From the NCBI RefSeq assembly GCF_019578655.1, contig NC_063264.1:2542001-2606000 (forward strand): a stretch of 64,000 bases of DNA. Reading direction: 5' to 3'. This document shows, piece after piece, positions 13,001-24,861 of this stretch. The number at the start of each line of letters is the position of its first letter. The stretch's first letter is position 1. The DNA is from Ricinus communis (taxonomy: Eukaryota; Streptophyta; Magnoliopsida; Malpighiales; Euphorbiaceae). The translations under genes and the position numbers were made by a program. The notes under the pieces are model-generated. The model ran no database searches. It saw only the letters and a list, made by a program, of their open reading frames with translations, and was not told the origin of the DNA.

Positions 13001-14337
13001 CTGAGTGTCAACAAGTGTTAAAAAATGTTTATAAAATGAAGAATGCAATTAGTATTTTAACTTGCAGGAGTCTTCTTTTTGCCCTTTATTTTTTATCAAT
13101 TGAAATCATTTTTAACATTCTCATAGAGACTTGCATTTGACTCTCGCACAGAATACATACAAAGGGTTCATACTTGATAAAACAGAAGGCATGCATAATC
13201 CACAGACAAATGGTTCCAAATTGTCTGTTAATGCATATATTAGAATTATTCTCTAGAATTTACATGTTTAGGCAGTATGGCTGATATCGTCACTCATCTA
13301 CAACCTCTTCTAATTCCTAAGTTAATTATACCCATAATAATCTCATTGCAGCATTCCATTACACAAAGATCCTCGTCTGCAAATTTTATTTTGTCAAACA
13401 ACTAAATTGTAGCCAGAGATTTAAAAACGAGAATAGTAAGTGCAAGCTCAGAATATTCATTTGAGTCCAGCAAATACATGTAGCAAAACAACAAAGTCAA
13501 GCATATCCTGCTAAGCTCAGCTTGTTAGCAATTTTCTGGTTCAAATGCTGTGCTAGAACCCTCATTAGGCAAACTGTTAGGAACCTCTTAACATATCCAT
13601 CATTCACATATCCATGATCAGACTCTACCAAGTGCTAGTTTTACCTCAAACATGTCTTGGAAGAAAAAGAAAAAAAAAAACATAATACCGCATGATAAGT
13701 AATTCTGGCTCCATCAGCATCATGTATGAACATGTTGATCGACCTGATTATCTTATTCCCTTAGTACCATATTTGGTCCTAATAATCAACTCTAGGTCTC
13801 TAGATTAGCTTGTGTTTAACGACTTCTAAAATCTTCTTTTATATTTGTGTAAACCTACTAAGACACCAACAAGACAACCCAGGTAAAAATTAATAGCAAA
13901 GTTCCTCGTATAAGGTAGCAGACAAGTTAAAGTTTAAACAGTCCATTCCTGAGAAAGAAAATCACCAATATATCATATGCAGAAGAATTCTCACTCATTT
14001 CAACCATGATATCACTCATAGCTCGTCCAGTTCTGCTTTTAGAATAATAAATACTACCCAACAAGCATTACATTCTAAAATTCCTGGCATACGGCATATG
14101 ATCAGGTGGCCTGATAAATAATAAAAAATAAAGAAAGCCACAAACACAACGAATTGCATTTAAGCCCACAAATGGCATGAAGCCAATATATTACACTCTT
14201 CCAAATTCAACACACATAACAACTAAACCAAGCAAAACAAAATAAAAATACATATATAATCCAGAAAATATTCTCAATCAAAAAGCAAATTAGGGTCTAC
14301 AAAAACCATATTCACATCAAATTGAATCAAAAGTTAC
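10007..14337. other. long AT-rich intergenic region
   Basis: 4.3 kb with no supportable gene. About 10,380-10,760 is extremely AT-rich (runs of ATAAATAT, a short TA microsatellite near 10,735). 11,000-11,130 carries two imperfect copies of a TCAACAATGGA(A/G)TA motif. The rest is unique-looking with only scattered short ORFs of random composition. The part next to 14,337 should include the 3' untranslated region of the minus-strand gene that ends there. Confidence 0.5.
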
Positions 14338-15012
14338 TCACTTTTTATGACGCCGGCCTTTCTTAGGACCCCAGCCTTCCAATTTGGCGACTGGACAGCC
14401 ACACCTGGCCCTAAAAAGCAAAACAGCACGTCCATTAACCGGAGCCATTTTCCTCAACTCAGCTCTAAGACACTCATAATCAGGATTCCCTTCGCTCCCT
14501 CCTTTCCACGGCAACTTATCAATGTCTTTAGCGACACCCGTCGCTGATTTAACACAATCTTCAGTTTGTAACTGCAAATCAAACTCCATCGCCTTTTTCA
14601 AACCCTTGCATCCCGCTTTATCGCATTTTCGAGATCTCGGGCCGCAACAGAACTCGATGAAAAGAATAACGATGATGAAGAGAGATAAAAAGCCGCAAAT
14701 GTAGGGAATTGGAGGAGAGAGATTGAGATTGATATTAACATTGAGAGAGAGAGATGAGTGAGAGAGAAGGAGAGAGAGAGAGCGAATGATGTAAGAGAAG
14801 TACGATGTTAAGAGGAATATACCTGAGAACAACACCAGAATTAGAATTAAAATGTCTAGGGTTGCCGATGGTGAATGCTTACACAGAATGGTTGAAGTTG
14901 ATGATGCTGAAATTGAACTAGGGTTAGGGTTAGGGTTTGATGAAGATTGGAATTTTAGGGGTTTTGATGATGAAGAAGAGCGCATGATGGTGAAATGGAA
15001 AAGTTGGTGCAT
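14338..15012 (-). CDS. two-segment membrane protein of the 'ribosomal L34e superfamily'
   Basis: Single-exon ORF of 224 residues. It has a Ser/Asn/Pro-rich N-terminus, a hydrophobic segment around residues 53-75 (LDILILILVLFSGIFLL), a second around 103-122 (IPYICGFLSLFIIVILFIEF), then a conserved cysteine-bearing tail: CCGPRSRKCDKAGCKGLKKA, a block with KLPWKGG and YECLRAELRKMAP, RCGCPVAKLEGWGP, and a very basic end (KKGRRHKK). Arabidopsis homologues (from memory At5g19025 and At3g06180) carry the misleading label 'ribosomal protein L34e superfamily'. With two membrane spans this is unlikely to be a ribosomal protein, and its function is unknown. The start at 15012 is the first ATG; a second in-frame ATG lies 9 codons on. 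It is flanked by the PPR and SERINC genes, an order that I recall being partly conserved in Arabidopsis. Confidence 0.85.
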   Translation of the reverse strand: MHQLFHFTIMRSSSSSKPLKFQSSSNPNPNPSSISASSTSTILCKHSPSATLDILILILVLFSGIFLLTSYFSYIIRSLSLLLSHSSLSLNVNINLNLSPPIPYICGFLSLFIIVILFIEFCCGPRSRKCDKAGCKGLKKAMEFDLQLQTEDCVKSATGVAKDIDKLPWKGGSEGNPDYECLRAELRKMAPVNGRAVLLFRARCGCPVAKLEGWGPKKGRRHKK

Positions 15013-16475
15013 GTTAATGAAAAATGAAAATGAAATGAGAAAAATAAAAAGATGTTTCCTATTTTTCCCTTTTTTTCCTTAAAAATAATATTTTTATTTT
15101 TAAAGAAAATTGTTTTGTTTTCCGGCGTAGGGGGCGCCGTATAGGGAGGAAGAGAATGGAGGTGGTGACGGACACGCGCGGTTATTAGGAGTGAGAGAGA
15201 AATTTCTTTTCTTTTCTTTTATTTTTTCTAGAGAGAGAAATATTATTTTATGTGATAAACAAATATTCCTATCTTCGGTCATAACACTATTGTTACGTAT
15301 TCAGGAAATATATATTATATAATATAAAGATTAAAATTGAATAATATAGTGAGAAAATTGGATACTTTTTTAATCAGACTATTTTTCTGATTGGTAATTG
15401 GGACGTTCTCATTATTGTAGATGCAGGGATTACACCTTATTCTAAATTAAATGGAATATAACTTTGATTTATGGAAATTGGTTTTTATTTGCACATTTTA
15501 GTGAGAATTGATCCAAAAATTGACATTATTTGGAATCAAAGAATTGAAAATTATCCGAATGCCAGCACATATATTAATGGATAGGCAGAAAAGAAAAATG
15601 GGGCATCGTTTGACCGAAACATTATGGATGTGAGAGCGGACACAATTTGACTGAAACATATGAAGACCTTTAGATGGATTATACGTCTAGTATTCAAACT
15701 TTTTATATTACACTATAATCTGGATTGGCAATAATTTCTAATTTTAGAGATTAATTTTCTAGAATTTTACTTTTAAAAAGTTAATTTCTCATTTAGTAAA
15801 AATTGACAGAATTCAGCCTACTTAAGATTAATTTTCTTTTTATTACTAATGTTATATCTACTACTTCTACAAAAACAAAGCTCTTAATGGGTAGTTTTAT
15901 AAAAGTAGTAAGTGCCGCAACAGATGAGCAAAAGAAAAAAAAAAAAAAAAAAAAAAAACATTTTCCATATAGATTTATATATACATTGGAAGGAAGCTAT
16001 AGCTAACGCATCAATGCTTTGTTTCAATCTTTTCAGGAATAAAATAGAAGAGCTGCACAGTTTAATGAGACGAAACCCGAAACCCCGCCACCAACACCTA
16101 GAGAACAAGGATCATAAGTTCATGTGTCATGTTTTGCCATGCAGGTACATCATAGAACAAAGATCATGGCATTGGCATTGGCATGTTATTCTAATTGAAC
16201 GCCTTTGTATGTTTTCAGAATATCATACTAGTAGTGGTTATCAGATGATGCAGACTGAAATGCAAGAAAAATTTTGAAGTAGAAAAGGACGTATGGAAAT
16301 AACTAAAAGAAGTGAAGAGATATTTACTCATGCTATGTATTTTATAGGTACAATTTACAAACATAAGAGCATTATTACAGCCACATACAAAAGACATTAT
16401 CGATGCATCTATATGCTCTCAGCCAACCGGCCAGAGCACAGGACTTTTAAGACATGATATCAAAATACAGTATAC
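15013..16475. other. intergenic region between L34e-like and SERINC genes
   Basis: It holds the promoter and leader of the minus-strand L34e-like gene (pyrimidine-rich on that strand near 15,180-15,240) and the 3' flank of SERINC. There is a 23-25-base poly-A tract near 15,935. The short lysine-rich ORFs around it come from that tract and are not genes. Nothing else is recognised. Confidence 0.5.
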
Positions 16476-19400
16476 CTAGAAGAACTCACGGTCAGGGAAA
16501 AGCAGTGGAGCTAAAAGAGTCCATACATACAGTCCAGCAGTGACCCACTCGGTGCAGATTCGAACCCAAACTGATGTCCAGCCGACATCTATCAGATCAG
16601 AGCTTTCAGATGAGCTGGTCCATCCAGAAAGAAGCATTGCCGAGTACATGCTAGCCAAGGCAAATATCAGGTGGAAGAATGTGTAGGAATAACTAACAGG
16701 CCTGGCTTCTGTCTCCTTCTTTTCTTTCCCTTCTTCCAACTGTTCTTCTAGAAGTGGTTTCTTTGCATCTGCAATACAAGATTTAGAAGCATCTATATTA
16801 ACATCATACGTAGTAACCCTCTTAACTCTAAAGATTGATTTTCTAAGTTGAGTGAAGAATACTAGTTTTGCAGCCAGACTAACAGTTGACAACATTGTAG
16901 GAGCTCTTTCTTCACCAGATCAAACTCCAAAAGTTAAAAAAGTTGTAAAGAACCAGGAGATGGCTCTCATTTCTGTGACTGTAATACTTTAGCAGAAAAC
17001 ATATGCTGTGCCACTTCATTTGATCAGATCCAGTTTTCACTGAAGGAAATTTTTTATGTCACTTAAAGGAAGAATCCTAAGATACCGATAAGGTAGGCCA
17101 TACAGGGGGCAAGAAGAGGAACATCCCTGGAGATTTTTCTAATTTTAGCATTTCGAAGCATGTCACCATCTACCAGATAAAAAACGAAACAGAAACAATA
17201 ACAGTAGCAGTGGGAGTAGTTTTAGGACTAGTACTAGTAGTAGCAGCAGCAGCTGCGATTCCTATCCATATTCAAGTGTCATGTTTCATGGAATTGAGCT
17301 AAAATTACAGTCAGCAGTTAAGACTGAGCCTGTAAACTGAAGACCACTAACACCTAAGGGACATATATTTTATTAGTAAGAACAGAAAATATCAAGATTT
17401 AAAAGTCGTCATGTACGAATAATGGTGACAGCTGACAGGTACTCTAGCTGCCTGCCTTGCAGATTTCCATTTGATATTGGTCAGCAGAGGCCTCGTCATA
17501 ATGCATAAAAGAAAAAGGCTGCTTCTAGGATTTTTTTCTAGTTATATAGATCACCTGATGCCTTAGGTGAGGAGGGTGGTGATAGAAATGTTGTTGAAGA
17601 CCCAGCACGAACAGCAGAATATAGGACTGATAGAATGGTGGTAAGCATCCCAAGGATAAGTGTGCTTGTGGAAACTGCTTTCGTTTTGTTGTGGAGACCA
17701 TTGCATACATAGTCATGCGGTTCACTGGAGAGACCCGTATAGCAAACATAAGCACAATATATTGATATCACCGAAGCAGGCAAGAGGCTTCCATTAACCT
17801 ATTTGAAATGCCCAGCCAGAGTCATATTGCAAGTCATAGAACTATTACCTTAATATATGTAAAAGCATAAGTATCACTTCCCTACAATCATGTAATAAGA
17901 TAAATGGTTCTCAAAATACACACACACACACACCCCATACAAGTACATAAGACAGCTGAAATCTTAGGAACATGCTACTATTTGTATGAGTAATGCTTTT
18001 ATTAGAGGAATAAGTAGACTAAGAAAATCTTATCCTTACTGTAGGATGTAGCGCTATTATGGCAAAAACAAATGCAAGAATCATGGTCATCACAATAAAG
18101 AAGATATTGAGGCCACAGTCTTGGCCAGATGGGTTGAACCATATGAATAGAACACCAGAGAATGCGAATGCTGCAAGGTAGCACACAACTGACACAACTA
18201 GTAAAGCAATATACCTAAAAAGAAGCAATTCAAGGATTAGAAGTGAATAATAGTGAACAAAGGAAAAATTGTGAGAAATATGTACTGGAGCCTACCATTT
18301 CTGTTCATCTTTCTCTACCCATGCATCATTCCACGAGTGTGTAAAGTCTAGCAAAATAATCACTTGAACCAACAAAAATAGCCCTGCCCCAAACTTTGAA
18401 ATGATGCCTGCAAGTAAGATTTGTTTAAATAGGTTAATTATGACATTTGAAACCAAATACAGGAAAAGAATGACTAAAATTTCATTATGTATCATTGTCA
18501 ATAAGATTTGTTTAAATAGGTTAATTATGACATTTGAAACCAAATACAGGAAAAGAATGACTAAAATTTCATTATGTATCATTGTCAAGAAATGACAACA
18601 TAATAAGCCAAGAGAAGCATCATTACTCAAGAAAAGGTAAATAAAAGAAAGTTTCAAAAGCACTACTTGATCCTTGATCTCATGCAAACTTGTTCAGATT
18701 TTACCTATGAGTGATCATCCTGGCAATCCAATAGTTCCTAATGAAAGTTGCACATGCTAAGAAGATTAAATCTATTAAAATAAAACAATCCTGTTGCAAG
18801 CATAAGAATAACCTAATAGCCAATAAGAACTCAAGTTGCTTATGTAAAATCTTACTCAATTCTAATACAAGAATTATCAGAGAAGTACTACTTGTTTCTG
18901 GAGCTTTTAATGCAACTAATTCAGAGTCTTAATCAAAAAAATCAGCACAAAAAAAAATCATAAAATTGTGATTGATAAAGGTCAACATATTCATCTGCTA
19001 GGCCCAGTTAAAGAAAACCAGATGGTTACGCTGATTGCTCTGGATCAAAAGTCTAGGAGCTAAACTGACCATAGATAGCGATGACGACATTGGGCATGAA
19101 AAACATGAGGACAAGAAGCAAAAGCCAGATCACCATCTTTGCAATCCATCCACCATGGTGCCATGAGTCGCGTCTATCATTTTGGTCCTTCACACCAATC
19201 ATTATTAAAGCAAATATTGCAAAAAACAAGAAATTCCCTAAGCTCACACGAAGAACTGCCTGTATTTGAAACCATTCTTTTGAGTGAGTAACAGAAGACT
19301 TTATCCCTGCAAACATGTAACATATTCATTTCACCATCTAAACAACAGTAAAGAGTTGATGAAATTATAACCTGATCTACATTATGAAACTATTAAAATA

Positions 19401-20323
19401 GGAATATCTATTTTGGCAATATCAAATGGCTAATTTCTGTCTGCTACAAACAAAAATCAACTTGAAGCGCATGATCAAACAACTTAGGCAGCTAGTTGAC
19501 AACAAACACAAAATTTAAAAGCCATTACTAAAATGAGAATCCCATTCAAAATTATTAAAATTAAAACCAGCCAAGCTCATGTAAACTAAATGCAACAGTT
19601 TCACTAATAATTCCTAGAGAAGACCCAGATTAAGAATTTCTTCATGCTAAATAATCCCAATTAGCAATATACCTTAATAAACTTAATCCAGAAAACCCAA
19701 CTTGCTTCCTCAACAAATATCAGAAACTCAAATATGCAGCTTGAACAATTATACAAATTATTAACAATTTTAAAAGCTCAGATGAATCAATTTACTAACT
19801 TCTCAATTGTCAAAATTTACAGCGTTTAGGCCTAACAGAATCAAAATTTTAAACATCCATTGCACACCATTCCCAATACAAAATTTGCACAAAGATTACA
19901 AGGTTACTATATAATTTAAAGATCATGCCAATTATTAACAAATTTCATAGCCAGACAGATAGATTAATGTACTAAGTTCGGAATTGATAAAATTCACAGC
20001 ATAGAGGCCAAAAAGATTCCAACCTTTGATCAAGATTATCAGAATTCACAGCATATAGGCCAAAAACGAAACAAACTTTTCCACACAAAATGGTAAATTA
20101 GCACAAGAAAAGAAAAAGAGTAGTGCAGAATGATACTGACAAGGTAGTTTCTCTATAAGAGGAGCGCCAAATTCTCTAAGAATCCAAGAAACGATCAAAG
20201 AGAGACCAAAAAGACCGCAATAAGCAAGTCTTGCAGATTTCTTCGATATACCCGAAGCCACTGATGTACAAAGGCCACATGTCATAGTTGCACAGCATGA
20301 TGCGAAGCAAACTAAGCACGACA

Positions 20324-20324
<1 letters not shown>
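16476..20324 (-). CDS. SERINC/TMS family membrane protein
   Basis: Serine incorporator family protein, a multi-pass endomembrane protein linked in yeast and animals to serine-derived lipids; the plant role is not settled. Exons, highest coordinate first: 20141-20324, 19070-19306, 18296-18407, 18040-18214, 17555-17798, 16476-16768. All have GT-AG borders and sum to 1,245 nt (414 residues). Features: a Cys-rich start (MSCLVCFASCCATMTCGLC); about ten hydrophobic spans; family blocks LLDFTHSWNDAWVEKDEQKW and CAYVCYTGLSSEPHDYVCN; an acidic cytosolic loop (LLEEQLEEGKEKKE); and the final WTSVWVRICTEWVTAGLYVW block ending in FPDREFF. The ATG at 20324 follows a CT-rich leader. The intron between exons 2 and 3 carries an 87-bp tandem duplication. 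Confidence 0.95.
18415..18588. repeat. perfect 87-bp tandem duplication inside a SERINC intron
   Basis: Bases 18415-18501 and 18502-18588 are identical over the whole 87-bp unit (both start TAAGATTTGTTTAAATAGG and end ATCATTGTCAA). The pair starts seven bases beyond exon 3, just inside the acceptor end of the intron as transcribed on the minus strand. No divergence is visible, so it arose recently or is an assembly artefact. Confidence 0.97.

Positions 20325-20350
<26 letters not shown>
20324..20350. repeat. (CT)n microsatellite in SERINC leader
   Basis: About 13 CT units directly next to the SERINC start codon; they read as (AG)n in the transcript. GA/CT leader tracts are common in plant 5' untranslated regions. 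Confidence 0.9.
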
Positions 20351-20356
<6 letters not shown>

Positions 20357-20706
20357 TGTTTCTCTCTCTAGATTCGAGAATATACCGAGTTGGAAGAAGA
20401 TGGAGGCAAACAAAGACTGGCAGCTGAGAAGATGTTACTGTGAGTATTTGCGTACGTGATTTGAAAATCTTTCACTTTGGTCCTTAATTTATTAGATTAT
20501 ACTTTTCGTTCCCATTCAATTAGGTACTATTGCAGTTAGATCCATTAGCCTACTAGGCCTTATTTCCTAAGCTCATTGAAAAATAAATTTGGGCTTTTAT
20601 GATCAAACCTTCTTTAATTTAAGAGAATGCCATTTGTCCAAATACTTTAGGCCTATTGATAGAAGTGAACAAATCATCTAAAGAGGTCAAATGTAGATAT
20701 GAAGAA

Positions 20707-20740
<34 letters not shown>

Positions 20741-23584
20741 CACCTAAACTTTTTTTGACATATAGAATTTTTATCTTTATGTGTATTTATTTTTGATACA
20801 TGATATTTAAGTTTATATATAACTTTGTAATTTTTTATTAATTTATTAATTAATAAGTTACACTCCCAATTAAACATACATTCTAATCCTAAGAAATAAT
20901 ATATTAATAATAAATTAATTTTTTAATTAGATAATGATTAGTTTTATAATTAGATAATCATCATTCTACAAGATAGTATATTAATTATATTTTAATATTA
21001 TATTAATTAATTAATTAATTTTATAATTAGATAATAATTTTAATTATAGATTGTAATATGTTTAAATACTATGTTTACTAATAAATTGATTATTAATTAG
21101 ATAAAAAAATTAATTCTAAAAAATAGTAATATTAATTACATTGATAGTATTAATTTATATAATATTAGAATTAATAAATAAATGATTTAATTTTGATGAA
21201 AATGGAAAATTTATTACCTAATGAAATGGAAGAATTATAAGGGATTTTGATTGACTGAGAAATCTCATTTTGACTTTAAAGCTTTTTTCTTAAAATTAAG
21301 TTAGAATTATCCATTTCAATTTTGATTACTATCCATATTTTTCACAAATTAAAGGAGCCCTTAATTCTATGTGTCTCCCACTTCTAAGTTTTGATAAATT
21401 TTTAAGAGATATAAGATCTTGAATGATTGAATAACTAAACTTATATATGAACAAACATTAATAAAAAGAATAAGGAAATAATATCATAACTTTCTTTTAT
21501 GTCATCTACTTTCCCTTTTAGTAAAAAGAAGAAGAAAAATCTAACAATAGAACTTTGTCATGGATGCTAGATATAGACATTCACCCTGAACATATCAATG
21601 AAATTTTATCAGTTCATCCTCTACGACCGCCCGGCAAACATTCTTGCTTACTGCCTATAACAAAATAATTCCAATATGGCAGCAATGTATCCCTCTTCTT
21701 CTAACTTGAACTTGCTAGGCTTTTAGCAATAAAGGCTGGCTGTTTGCCTTTGTTCCTCCATTGTCGGATGAGAGAATAGGAAAGAAAGCTAAAAGTTGAA
21801 AAGTGAAGCAGTGAATTACGAACTGAAACTTGACTAGTTCGGGTTCCATCAAGGGAACTGTACCTCAAGCGACTGATGAAAAAGCTGGCAAAAGAGATAT
21901 TTTGAGCTTCTCATCATCACCAGCATCACCATCATCGAACTGACTGACTAATTATGATAACGCTATCTGATGCATATATCAGGAAGTTGGCCATACATGG
22001 CACGCTTGTAACTAGCAACTCATGTGCCTTCAAGCTAAATTAACATCCACATAAACAACTCAAACCCAAGATATATACCACTTAATGAGCAATATCAATG
22101 GACCAAGAATTGACACATTACACAATTTCCCTCCAGAAAATCATCCATATCTTAGACTGTCTTCTTGGTGCAAGACAAAATCATAGCTGTTTACAAGTCT
22201 ATCAGTATAGTTTAGTTTGTTTCTGATGAAGTACAAGTTAATTAATTGCCTGTCCTTTTTCCAGCTAAGACTGCTTGAATATTCATCCATGCAATTACCA
22301 TCGGAACAACCCTAGCTACACAATTCTTGTTCAAGGTATTCATATCTACAGTAGCCAAGCATATTATTATTATTATTATTTTTATTATATTTGTAATATG
22401 TTTGTGTATGTATATATATTATGAGCTATTTCTATGATGTTTCTATAAAAAGGAATGTTGTGATTCTGGTGTTTCAGTTGGTCACTATCCTAAACTGCAT
22501 ATCAACTTCCAAAATTATTGTATCAGCTTTTTCAAGCCTCCAAAAGCAGTTGCTGCAGCAGATCAAACGAAACTTGCTGCAACAGATCAAACACTCCCCA
22601 CCTGCTTGGAGTTTTCCTTTTTAAAAATTTCCCAGTTTCAAGATATTAAATGAATTGAGCTGTCTATAAAGCTCTTCTTGCTTAAGTGGTCCACGTAACT
22701 AGTGTATATAGCATGCAATTGGTCAACAGAAACATGATATCCATGCGTATGATCTCTACTGCTCCCAACTATTCTCTCTTCAAGGGACCAAAACACTTCC
22801 CTGCCATTAGATCAGGCATCTTAATTATTACCTGGAAAAAAATAATTAATTAATGTTATTTAGAGGGAAAAGGAAAAGAAAAATTTCAATCCATCAATCA
22901 ATCCTTTACAGGTCCACTTTTGGAATTATGTTTTTATAAAAGATCTTATCTTTGATACTCCTTGCTTTAAGATAAGGTATAGGACCTTTCATTGCTATGC
23001 TTTAACAGGGCACTAAGGACATGATTTGATACGTGGATTATGACCCAAGATTAAAATCATCTTGATGAACATTAATGGCAACTGGCGGGAACTCACGGAT
23101 TTAAATGGGTACTGATTATATAAGAAGAGAATACTATGAAAATTGTAATTTTGGGAAGTGGGCGCTAATGGGGTCTCGAAAAGGTCTTTGCTTTCATTTT
23201 CAATTAACTTACTTGAAGAAGGAAAAACTAACGGTGTCCAAAAAAGAAATGATAACGATGTGGGGTTAGTTTAGGCGCTGATAAGTAGAAGATAAGGTTC
23301 ATGTTCGATAGTAACAAACTACTTTAGCAATGATCGGTGGCCGGCAAGTTTCAACAAAAGTAGGAAATTTGTTGATGACTTGAAATTTGGATAGGGGAAA
23401 ATGCACGTGACATCTACGTGGCTTTGGAAGTACAGGTGGACCTAGTGACAAGGCCTTCTTAATTATAGTCTAAAGTCTTGCCATGTGGTGGCTTTCTTTA
23501 GTGTAATCTTAAGGTATTGTCAATAAATATAGGGTTTGAACTCAAGTAAGGTAGTAAATTAGGTAATATAGCTATAGTGAAAAG
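20351..23584. other. AT-rich intergenic region upstream of the DVL pair
   Basis: No supportable gene. A (TA)n microsatellite lies at 20708-20738. About 20,800-21,250 is nearly pure A+T with repeated TTAATTAATTAAT blocks. An (ATT)n run lies near 22,365. At about 22,545-22,596 a 24-base motif (TTGCTGCAGCAGATCAAAC and one-change copy) is duplicated. The part near 23,584 should contain the promoter of the first DVL gene. Confidence 0.5.
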
Positions 23585-23698
23585 ATGGGTAGTAGAAGAT
23601 TTGGCAAGTGGAAGAGAATGGTGAGGCAACAAAGGGGGAAGCTCTATCTTATGAGAGTATGCGTTTCCATGCTTCTCTGTTGGCATAAGTACTCTTGA
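23585..23698 (+). CDS. DVL/RTFL (DEVIL/ROTUNDIFOLIA-like) micropeptide 1
   Basis: 37-codon intronless ORF (23585 ATG, 23696 TGA) encoding a basic peptide that starts MGSRRFGKWKR and carries the RTFL signature: QQRGKLYLMRVCVSMLLCWHK. The family consensus is a QRxRLYIxRRCxxMLLCWH core near the C-terminus, and this one keeps the Gln-Arg, Leu-Tyr, Arg-x-Cys and Leu-Cys-Trp-His positions. DVL peptides are plant-specific, plasma-membrane-associated regulators of polar cell proliferation and organ shape, known mainly from overexpression phenotypes. The start is unambiguous, because an in-frame TAA lies seven codons upstream. Lack of the usual second Arg before Cys (Arg-Val-Cys) is a mild deviation. 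A second family member lies 1.1 kb downstream on the same strand. Confidence 0.85.
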   Translation: MGSRRFGKWKRMVRQQRGKLYLMRVCVSMLLCWHKYS

Positions 23699-24600
23699 AG
23701 GGGCAAATCATTAGATTTCAAAAGACTTTTGTTTTGTATCCTTTTGTTGCTTTCTTACTATAAGCTCCTTTGTTATAGTTTGTACCATACTTGTGTTTGA
23801 AGATGAAGTGATAATCTTTACTTTTCATATAATTGTTCTTCTTTTTGAATTTTTTGAAATTGTAAATGTAAATGTACTGATGGTTTCTTTTTTTGTTTAA
23901 TTTTAAACGCAATAGAGACTCAATTATTTGAATGATTAATTTAAATCTGTCATTAAGTGCATTTCTTGTGCTAAGCGTGTGTGTGCTTGCATGAAGCCAA
24001 AGGTTACATGCAAGCTATATGGAAGCTTGCCCGCAACATTGTTATGCTCTTGATTTAATACGAAAGGGGAATAACATATTGTTGTTTGATTATACTTGCT
24101 TGTACTTAATATATAAGTTATTAGACTGCTTCACTGGATTCATCAAATCCCGGAATTAACTTAATAATTCAATTGTTAATGCACGGGGACTGTGACTACT
24201 TGTGTGCTAGCTTCCCTACTTTTTAAAATCTTAATTAATACATTAACAAGCATCAATCCAAAGGCATATCCTGAAAATCAGGCAATATTAGGTGTGGGTT
24301 TAGCGCTAATATTACACACACTCGGACAAATTACAGCCTAATGGAAGATTATACAATTTCTTAGGCAGACAAAGGGTGGCCTTCAAAGTTTAGGATAAGT
24401 TAGTAGCAGTCCTTGTCCAGGTGATTTGGCAAGCGAGGGAGACAAGCTGATGGATCTGCTTGTTTTGTCATCTTTGATTCAATGGGACCCTCTACCTGCC
24501 ATGTCATACCCACTCAGGGGCCAACACTTGTCGCCCACCACATACTCTATGCTATACATATTTTGCACAAGTCTTTTTTCTTTTTCTTTTTCTTTTTTTC

Positions 24601-24615
24601 TATATATATATATAA
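24601..24615 (+). promoter_or_regulatory. candidate TATA box for DVL peptide 2
   Basis: TATATATATATATAAGG, about 105-120 bp upstream of the DVL2 ATG and followed by a short pyrimidine-rich leader. Spacing fits a core promoter, but the dinucleotide run could also be a simple repeat. Confidence 0.45.
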
Positions 24616-24720
24616 GGCTATGAAAGCTCTTCCTTGTATAGCTAGCAATAGCGTAGCCACCCTCACAATTACACTCATTTCTTCTACACTACACAGCATT
24701 TTCTTTTGCTCTACGCTAAC

Positions 24721-24861
24721 ATGGCAAGTCAACGATCAGCTTGGATTCGATTCCCGAAATTCCGGTCATGGCAACGGTGTTCAAGGCTTGTTAAGGAGCA
24801 AAGAACACGGCTATATATCATATGGAGATGTACTGTGATTCTTCTGAGCTGGGATGAGTGA
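24721..24861 (+). CDS. DVL/RTFL (DEVIL/ROTUNDIFOLIA-like) micropeptide 2
   Basis: 46-codon intronless ORF (24721 ATG, 24859 TGA). The N-terminal half is basic and Trp/Arg-rich (MASQRSAWIRFPKFRSWQRC). It is followed by the RTFL core SRLVKEQRTRLYIIWRC and a hydrophobic end ILLSWDE. It matches the family pattern CS-x-LVKEQR-x-RLYI-xx-RC-xx-LLxW, with Ser-Trp-Asp where most members have Cys-Trp-His/Tyr. The role is presumably the same as for DVL1: a membrane-associated peptide limiting polar growth. It lies 1,022 bp downstream of DVL1 in the same orientation, so the pair is a likely tandem duplication. A TATA-like element precedes it by about 110 bp. Confidence 0.9.
   Translation: MASQRSAWIRFPKFRSWQRCSRLVKEQRTRLYIIWRCTVILLSWDE

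Noticed and set aside
15803..16277. Lysine- or phenylalanine-run ORFs around 15,940
   Set aside because: Created by the poly-A tract; no start context or similarity.
22421..22624. 67-codon ORF with QKQLLQQIK repeats
   Set aside because: The repeated part comes from a 24-bp DNA duplication, and no known family or promoter is visible.
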